Part shown: in pieces, positions 34,266 to 38,190 of the stretch
Layout: each line of letters starts with the position of its first letter
How positions within the stretch are numbered: the stretch's first letter is position 1
Assembly (NCBI GenBank): GCA_030431775.1
Contig: JAUIHW010000038.1
Coordinates: 1-38,190 of the forward strand
DNA: 38,190 bases
From: Gammaproteobacteria bacterium
Lineage (GTDB): Bacteria; Pseudomonadota; Gammaproteobacteria; Pseudomonadales; JAUIET01
Direction of reading: 5' to 3'
Made by a program: the position numbers and the translations under genes
Notes under the pieces: model-generated
Told to the model about the DNA's origin: nothing
The model's database searches: none
What the model saw: only the letters and a program-made list of their open reading frames with translations

Positions 34266-34598
34266 TTAAATGTCAGCGGGGAAGGACACCGACAAATCTT
34301 CAGATATCCGCTCGCTCGGCTCAAAACGCTTTGGCGCTTCAACCGGCGGCAAGGGTTCTTTGGGCTCTGAGCTGCCCGCGGACCCATCACGACTGGCGGT
34401 TTCTCTGCGGATTGGTGCCGAACGACCGCTCAATGGCACATCACCCTCTTCCACGTCACCAAGACCGCGATCATCAAGAATAATGAAGTCTTCGTCGTCG
34501 CTTTCGTCTTGAGCAACTGCATGAATCGAACCAAGTGCCCATAACACAACAATAAAGAAGCTCCCAATGAATCGGCGTACTGTAATCAGTCTTTGCAT
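34266..34598 (-). CDS. Small exported acidic protein of unknown function
   Basis: 110 residues. A signal peptide with basic start and hydrophobic core (FIGSFFIVVLWALGSIHAVA) is probably cleaved after AVA at about residue 29. The mature part is acidic at first (DESDDEDFIILDD), then Pro-, Ser- and Glu-rich, and looks disordered. I recognise no family. It starts ten bases after the PEGA/FGE-like gene stop and ends 14 bases before the channel gene, so it is a real member of the operon by spacing. Confidence 0.65.
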   Translation of the reverse strand: MQRLITVRRFIGSFFIVVLWALGSIHAVAQDESDDEDFIILDDRGLGDVEEGDVPLSGRSAPIRRETASRDGSAGSSEPKEPLPPVEAPKRFEPSERISEDLSVSFPADI

Positions 34599-34607
34599 CT
34601 CGGTATC

Positions 34608-36683
34608 TCAATCCTCAGCCAAATAGCGTGCTATTCTAAAACCCAGGTCATCGCGCTTCGCGTCTGAGTAATCCCGGTAGGACAAGCGCAGCTCGACTGC
34701 GGAACCATGCCGCCAGCTTGATCCCCGCACAACGTGATAGTTACTGGGCTCTGGGCCAAATGGGTCGGCTAAGGTGCTGGCTGGTCGACCGGGCGCATAG
34801 AAGTCGTGCACCCACTCGGCAACATTGCCCGCCATATCAAACAGCTGGTTGTGGTTGGCAGAAAAACGACCCACCGGAGCGCTCGCCACATAGCCATCAC
34901 GATAATTGGGCAGCACACGGCTCAGTATGTAGCCAGCACTGCTGTCCGCAAAATTCCCGGAGTCAGCGGGAACAGGCCATTCTTGTCCCCAGGGGAACTT
35001 AAGACTCTGCCCTTCCAGAACCCTGGCGCTCCAGGCCCATTCGGCCTCTGTGGGCAAACGATAGCCATCAGCGGCGCGGTTCACTTTTTCCAGTTTTTCG
35101 TCTTTAAAGTGATACACGGTTTGCAAGCCCTCTTGCTGACTCAACCAGTTGCAGTACTTCGCGGCCTGCTCCCAACTGACTCTGACAACAGGTTGCTGAT
35201 CTCCGTTCAAACTTTTGTCCTCCACCCGCTTTGAAGAGTGGCCAGCATCGAACTGGCGGTACTGGGCATTGGTTGTTTCGTGCGCTGCGATGTAGAAGCG
35301 TCGTTTCATATTTACCTGACGCATGATTTCATTCGCCCGACGGCCCGGTTCACGCCGGGATGCTCCCATGGTAAATGCGCCAGGTTGTATGAGTCGCATG
35401 GTGTGTCCGGCCGTGGTCTGATAGACATTTCTGATGGTTGCTTCTTTGGCCTGACCAGGCGTTAACAGCGTAATGTCCAGCGTCTGGCGTAAGCCTGGGC
35501 GCGGTGTGAGAGTAGCAGTGTAAGGCAGGTATCCTTCACGGCTGGCCCGGATGGTTTGCGGCCTGGCCGGTAAACGCAATACTCCCGATTTAGCCGGGTA
35601 GACACGACCATTAATAGTCAGGCTGGTTGCCGGGGTTTGCAGAGTCAGTTCAATCTCACCAAGCTGCGGCTTCAGACTTAGCGTCAATTCATTATCACTG
35701 CCCGACTCGTATTGCAGCGTTTCAACCCGCTTATGATAGCCTTCCTTGAACAACTCAAGACGCTGCGCAGCACCGGCCGCGAGCTCGATCGACAATGGTG
35801 TTTGCCCTAAATAGGTATCGTCCAGCAATACGCCCGCATCGCTTGGTTCACTGCGCAAACGAACCACTGCGTCAGCCGGCTGCAGGACCACCGTGGGCAG
35901 CTGCTGGTCTTCACCGGCCGTTATCTGTAACTCCGTCTGCCAGGTTTTGTAACCGGGCAATTTCAATTGAATTCTGCGTTCCCCTTCAATGATTTCAGCC
36001 ATGAGCGGAGTGACGCCCAACTCTTCGTCATCGGCATACACTCGTGCCCCCTGTGGCTCGGACGAGACGTCTACGATCGCCCAGGCTGGCTCCAACTCCA
36101 CTGACAACTCGCGCCTGTAGCCACCCCCGATCACTTCCAGTGACTGGCTTAGCGCGCTGTACCTGGGGTGATCAAAATGCAGAGTGTGCGAGCCCGGTGG
36201 CAATACCAGAGAATCCAGTGGCGTGGTACCAACCACTTCGCCATCCAGCACTACTTCGGCTTGCTGGGGAACACTCTCAATCAAATAGTTGTCCGGTTTG
36301 CGCTCAAGCTCAAAGCGATGATACTGCTGAGCCTGTTCACCAACCTTCAGCACCTGATCAATCGACAGATACTCGGCGTGTTGAATTCTGAGCCGATAGT
36401 CGCCTGGCAGCGCCAGATGCCGGCTACCCAGGGACAAATTCAGCCAACCACTCAGCGTAATGCGTGCATTCGGTACCTGTGTTTCCACCATTACCGAGCG
36501 AGCCAGAAAAAGAAAAGCCAGTGCCAGAATTCCGCTCAGGCCGACCGCTGTGATCAACAAAGTACTGATACTGACCCGACTTTTCTGCTCGGCGAGAGGC
36601 GCCTGTAGAGGCTCAAATACCGCCGGCTGGATATGCTGTTCCCCGGCCTTCGTTGGGCTTTCCGGTTCAGATGGGCTCAACAC
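34608..36683 (-). CDS. Membrane-anchored PEGA-repeat protein with FGE/SUMF1-like domain
   Basis: 691 residues from the GTG at 36683, with a GAGG site six bases upstream and a 17-base overlap with the upstream gene; the longer frame to 36776 is rejected. One helix near residues 40-62 anchors it. The next 350 residues hold at least three PEGA-like repeats (VVLDGEVVGTTPLDSLVLPPG; VYADDEELGVTPL; VLLDDTYLGQTPLSIEL) and a fourth diverged copy. The C-terminal domain, from about residue 440, is FGE/SUMF1-like: GAFTMGASRREPG, RLPTEAEWAWSA, DMAGNVAEWVHDFY and VVRGSSWRHG. The active-site cysteines of true formylglycine-generating enzyme are not seen near the end, so it is probably a binding or structural domain, facing the periplasm. 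Confidence 0.84.
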   Translation of the reverse strand: MLSPSEPESPTKAGEQHIQPAVFEPLQAPLAEQKSRVSISTLLITAVGLSGILALAFLFLARSVMVETQVPNARITLSGWLNLSLGSRHLALPGDYRLRIQHAEYLSIDQVLKVGEQAQQYHRFELERKPDNYLIESVPQQAEVVLDGEVVGTTPLDSLVLPPGSHTLHFDHPRYSALSQSLEVIGGGYRRELSVELEPAWAIVDVSSEPQGARVYADDEELGVTPLMAEIIEGERRIQLKLPGYKTWQTELQITAGEDQQLPTVVLQPADAVVRLRSEPSDAGVLLDDTYLGQTPLSIELAAGAAQRLELFKEGYHKRVETLQYESGSDNELTLSLKPQLGEIELTLQTPATSLTINGRVYPAKSGVLRLPARPQTIRASREGYLPYTATLTPRPGLRQTLDITLLTPGQAKEATIRNVYQTTAGHTMRLIQPGAFTMGASRREPGRRANEIMRQVNMKRRFYIAAHETTNAQYRQFDAGHSSKRVEDKSLNGDQQPVVRVSWEQAAKYCNWLSQQEGLQTVYHFKDEKLEKVNRAADGYRLPTEAEWAWSARVLEGQSLKFPWGQEWPVPADSGNFADSSAGYILSRVLPNYRDGYVASAPVGRFSANHNQLFDMAGNVAEWVHDFYAPGRPASTLADPFGPEPSNYHVVRGSSWRHGSAVELRLSYRDYSDAKRDDLGFRIARYLAED

Positions 36684-38190
36684 AACGCACCTCAACCTGA
36701 ACTTCGCTGTGGCCCGGGCGAACCACAAACTCCCGGCGCACATCTCTGAAGCCTTCGCGTACCCCAATGGCAACATAGCGCCCGGGAGTCAACTCCAATT
36801 TGTGCTGTGCAATGGCGCCCAATTGGGCCACACGCTGCACTGACACGGCGGTCTGGCCGTCAGAACGAATAACAACCGGGCGTTTAACCCGAGCGGCCAG
36901 CAAATGTTTATTAAGCTGTTCTAACTGAGCCTGCAGCTTGGGACCGGTTCGATCAAGCTGGCGCCCCGCGGCATACAACCGCTGGGCCTTGCGAAAAATG
37001 TCCTCTTTTGCCAGGCGCAAGGGGTCGCTGTTAAGTGTGTCGATTGCGCGACTCATTTTGGCTCGCTGCTCGGCGTATGCCCGTTGTTCTGCAACTTCTC
37101 CCAAATTGGCATCGATGGCCAGGGCCTTGTCGTACTCGGCAAGTGCGGCAAACCAATCTTCTTGCCCTTCATTGATCTTTGCCTGACGTACATGGGCTTG
37201 CATGCGTTGTAGCTTACGAGCGTTATTGACCTGGGCGATGGCCCGTGCGGGACCGGCCGCATCCGGTTTCAAGTTGGCGGCGGTGTTAAAGGCCTGCAGC
37301 GCCTGAGCTTGTTGACCCTGATCAAGCAAGCGAAAGCCGTCTGACATGTGATCGCGGAACTCTTTGTCTAGCTGCGCCTGTTGCAGGCCAGCGAGTCGGG
37401 GCTGCAACGCTGAACGGCGTTGGGCATCCAAAGCCAGAACTTCTTCAAGCCTCTCAATAGCCGCCGAGTATTCCAGGCTTTTTTCATGCCGCTCTGCCGC
37501 GCTCAAGGCCTCGAGCACAGCCGGCAGCACGGCCACGCGCTCCAGGCCAAGCTGCGCGGCCTGATTGTCGCTGTCAATACTGAGCACCAGCTCGAAGGCC
37601 TGCTTGGCTGCCTCAGGCCTGGCTTCTTCGATAGCCTTGCCGCCCTGCTGCAAGGTGTCGGTAACAATGTCTTCGAGCCCGCCCAGCAGCCCGCTGGCAA
37701 TCTCCACGCCTTGCTGGAAACTTGTGGTTGCTGCAACAAACTCTCGCTTGCGGTATTGCTCATCACCCAAGTCGGTGAGACGCAGGATTTCCTCATAAGG
37801 TTGCTGTGCCCAGCCCGCAACATTGACCGCCTCCAGTTCCTCCCGTTTGGTCAACAGTTCTTCAAGCGCATCCTGGGCGGCTTGGCGATCACGCTTCATC
37901 TGGGCCTGCTGCAGTGGACTCTGTTCCAGTGCGGGCGCAGGGCTTGCTACCCGGTCCGCAACAGCGGGTTTGGGAGCTGGTTGATTGCCGACCATCCAGC
38001 GCGGCAGCAGGAAGACCACAATAGCCACAAGCGTTAGCAAGCCTAAAGGCAAAAGCCAGTGCTGTCGGCCTGGTTTTGCCAGCCCAGCAGAAGGGCTCGA
38101 CTGAGCTGTGCCCACTTCCTCAATCGGCGCGAAATCAAGCTCCAGCGGTGCGATTTCGGCATGCTGAGCTTTGTCAGCTGCTGCCTGGGG
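36667..38190 (-). CDS. Membrane-anchored periplasmic repeat protein with PEGA-like C-terminus, N-terminus cut by window edge
   Basis: The frame is open to the right edge, so the true start lies outside; the GTG at 38115 is only an internal codon. At least 507 residues are visible. A short Pro/Glu-rich, presumably cytoplasmic part precedes one helix (WLLPLGLLTLVAIVVFLLP). A long helical region then shows TPR-like units: EEILRLTDLGDEQYRKREF, AFELVLSIDSDNQAAQLGL, AFNTAANLKPDAAGPARA and ALAEYDKALAIDANLGEVAEQ. The end (LTPGRYVAIGVREGFRDVRREFVV) resembles a PEGA unit. It is the most upstream gene visible in the operon and may act as scaffold. Confidence 0.72.
   Translation of the reverse strand, partial: PQAAADKAQHAEIAPLELDFAPIEEVGTAQSSPSAGLAKPGRQHWLLPLGLLTLVAIVVFLLPRWMVGNQPAPKPAVADRVASPAPALEQSPLQQAQMKRDRQAAQDALEELLTKREELEAVNVAGWAQQPYEEILRLTDLGDEQYRKREFVAATTSFQQGVEIASGLLGGLEDIVTDTLQQGGKAIEEARPEAAKQAFELVLSIDSDNQAAQLGLERVAVLPAVLEALSAAERHEKSLEYSAAIERLEEVLALDAQRRSALQPRLAGLQQAQLDKEFRDHMSDGFRLLDQGQQAQALQAFNTAANLKPDAAGPARAIAQVNNARKLQRMQAHVRQAKINEGQEDWFAALAEYDKALAIDANLGEVAEQRAYAEQRAKMSRAIDTLNSDPLRLAKEDIFRKAQRLYAAGRQLDRTGPKLQAQLEQLNKHLLAARVKRPVVIRSDGQTAVSVQRVAQLGAIAQHKLELTPGRYVAIGVREGFRDVRREFVVRPGHSEVQVEVRCVEPI

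Noticed and set aside
38101-38115. A start codon at 38115 for the rightmost gene
   Set aside because: The frame stays open to the window end with matching composition, so the GTG there is an internal Val and the gene is 5'-truncated.

Overview
This 38.2 kb window looks like the chromosome of a free-living gammaproteobacterium in the Pseudomonas/Cellvibrio neighbourhood. The evidence is gene order: a GacS/BarA sensor kinase diverging from cysM-relA, and the block sdhE / nadB / rpoE(algU)-mucA-mucB-rseC-mucD-lepA-lepB-DUF4845-rnc-era-recO, which closely matches the Pseudomonas layout. I see no rRNA, tRNA, CRISPR array, insertion sequence or phage gene. Coding density is very high. No gene-free stretch exceeds 300 bases; the longest are about 210-240 bases, around the nadB/rpoE divergence and upstream of the cyclase gene.

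Left region (1-7.7 kb, all minus strand). A DUF349 protein is cut by the window edge. Next, in transcription order from right to left, come a two-gene nucleotide-signalling unit (class III cyclase domain, then an HD protein with a phosphodiesterase-like motif) and a tightly coupled trio (3-hydroxyisobutyryl-CoA hydrolase, a 14-TM-type MFS transporter, an epoxide-hydrolase-like alpha/beta hydrolase) joined by two ATGA overlaps.

Central region (7.7-26.9 kb). This is core biology: the stringent response (relA), cysteine synthesis (cysM), the Gac/BarA regulator, DNA repair (recO), ribosome and RNA maturation (era, rnc, lepA), protein export (lepB), and the envelope-stress sigma-E/AlgU system with its anti-sigma and periplasmic partners. 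It also holds NAD synthesis (nadB), flavinylation of succinate dehydrogenase (sdhE with ygfX) and the YgfZ Fe-S protein. Several starts were moved inward from the longest ORF by family alignment: relA, lepA, mucD, mucB, mucA, rpoE, nadB, ygfX and sdhE. A good sigma-E-type promoter lies just upstream of the shortened rpoE start.

Right region (26.8-38.2 kb, all minus strand). This is the most interesting part: a ten-gene, nearly gapless run that continues past the right edge. In transcription order it encodes a membrane-anchored periplasmic repeat protein with a PEGA-like C-terminus (5' end missing), a membrane-anchored protein with PEGA repeats and an FGE/SUMF1-like domain, a small acidic exported protein, a MotA/TolQ/ExbB-type channel subunit, a degenerate Hsp70/actin-fold-like protein with a possible FHA-like tail, two paralogous proteins with an ExbD/TolR-like N-terminal helix fused through a coiled coil to a von Willebrand A domain, two lipoproteins, and an exported M48 zinc metallopeptidase with a LysM-like C-terminus. 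I infer a proton-motive-force-driven, envelope-spanning machine in which VWA domains take the place of the usual MotB/ExbD periplasmic domain. I do not recognise it as a named system, and its function is unknown.
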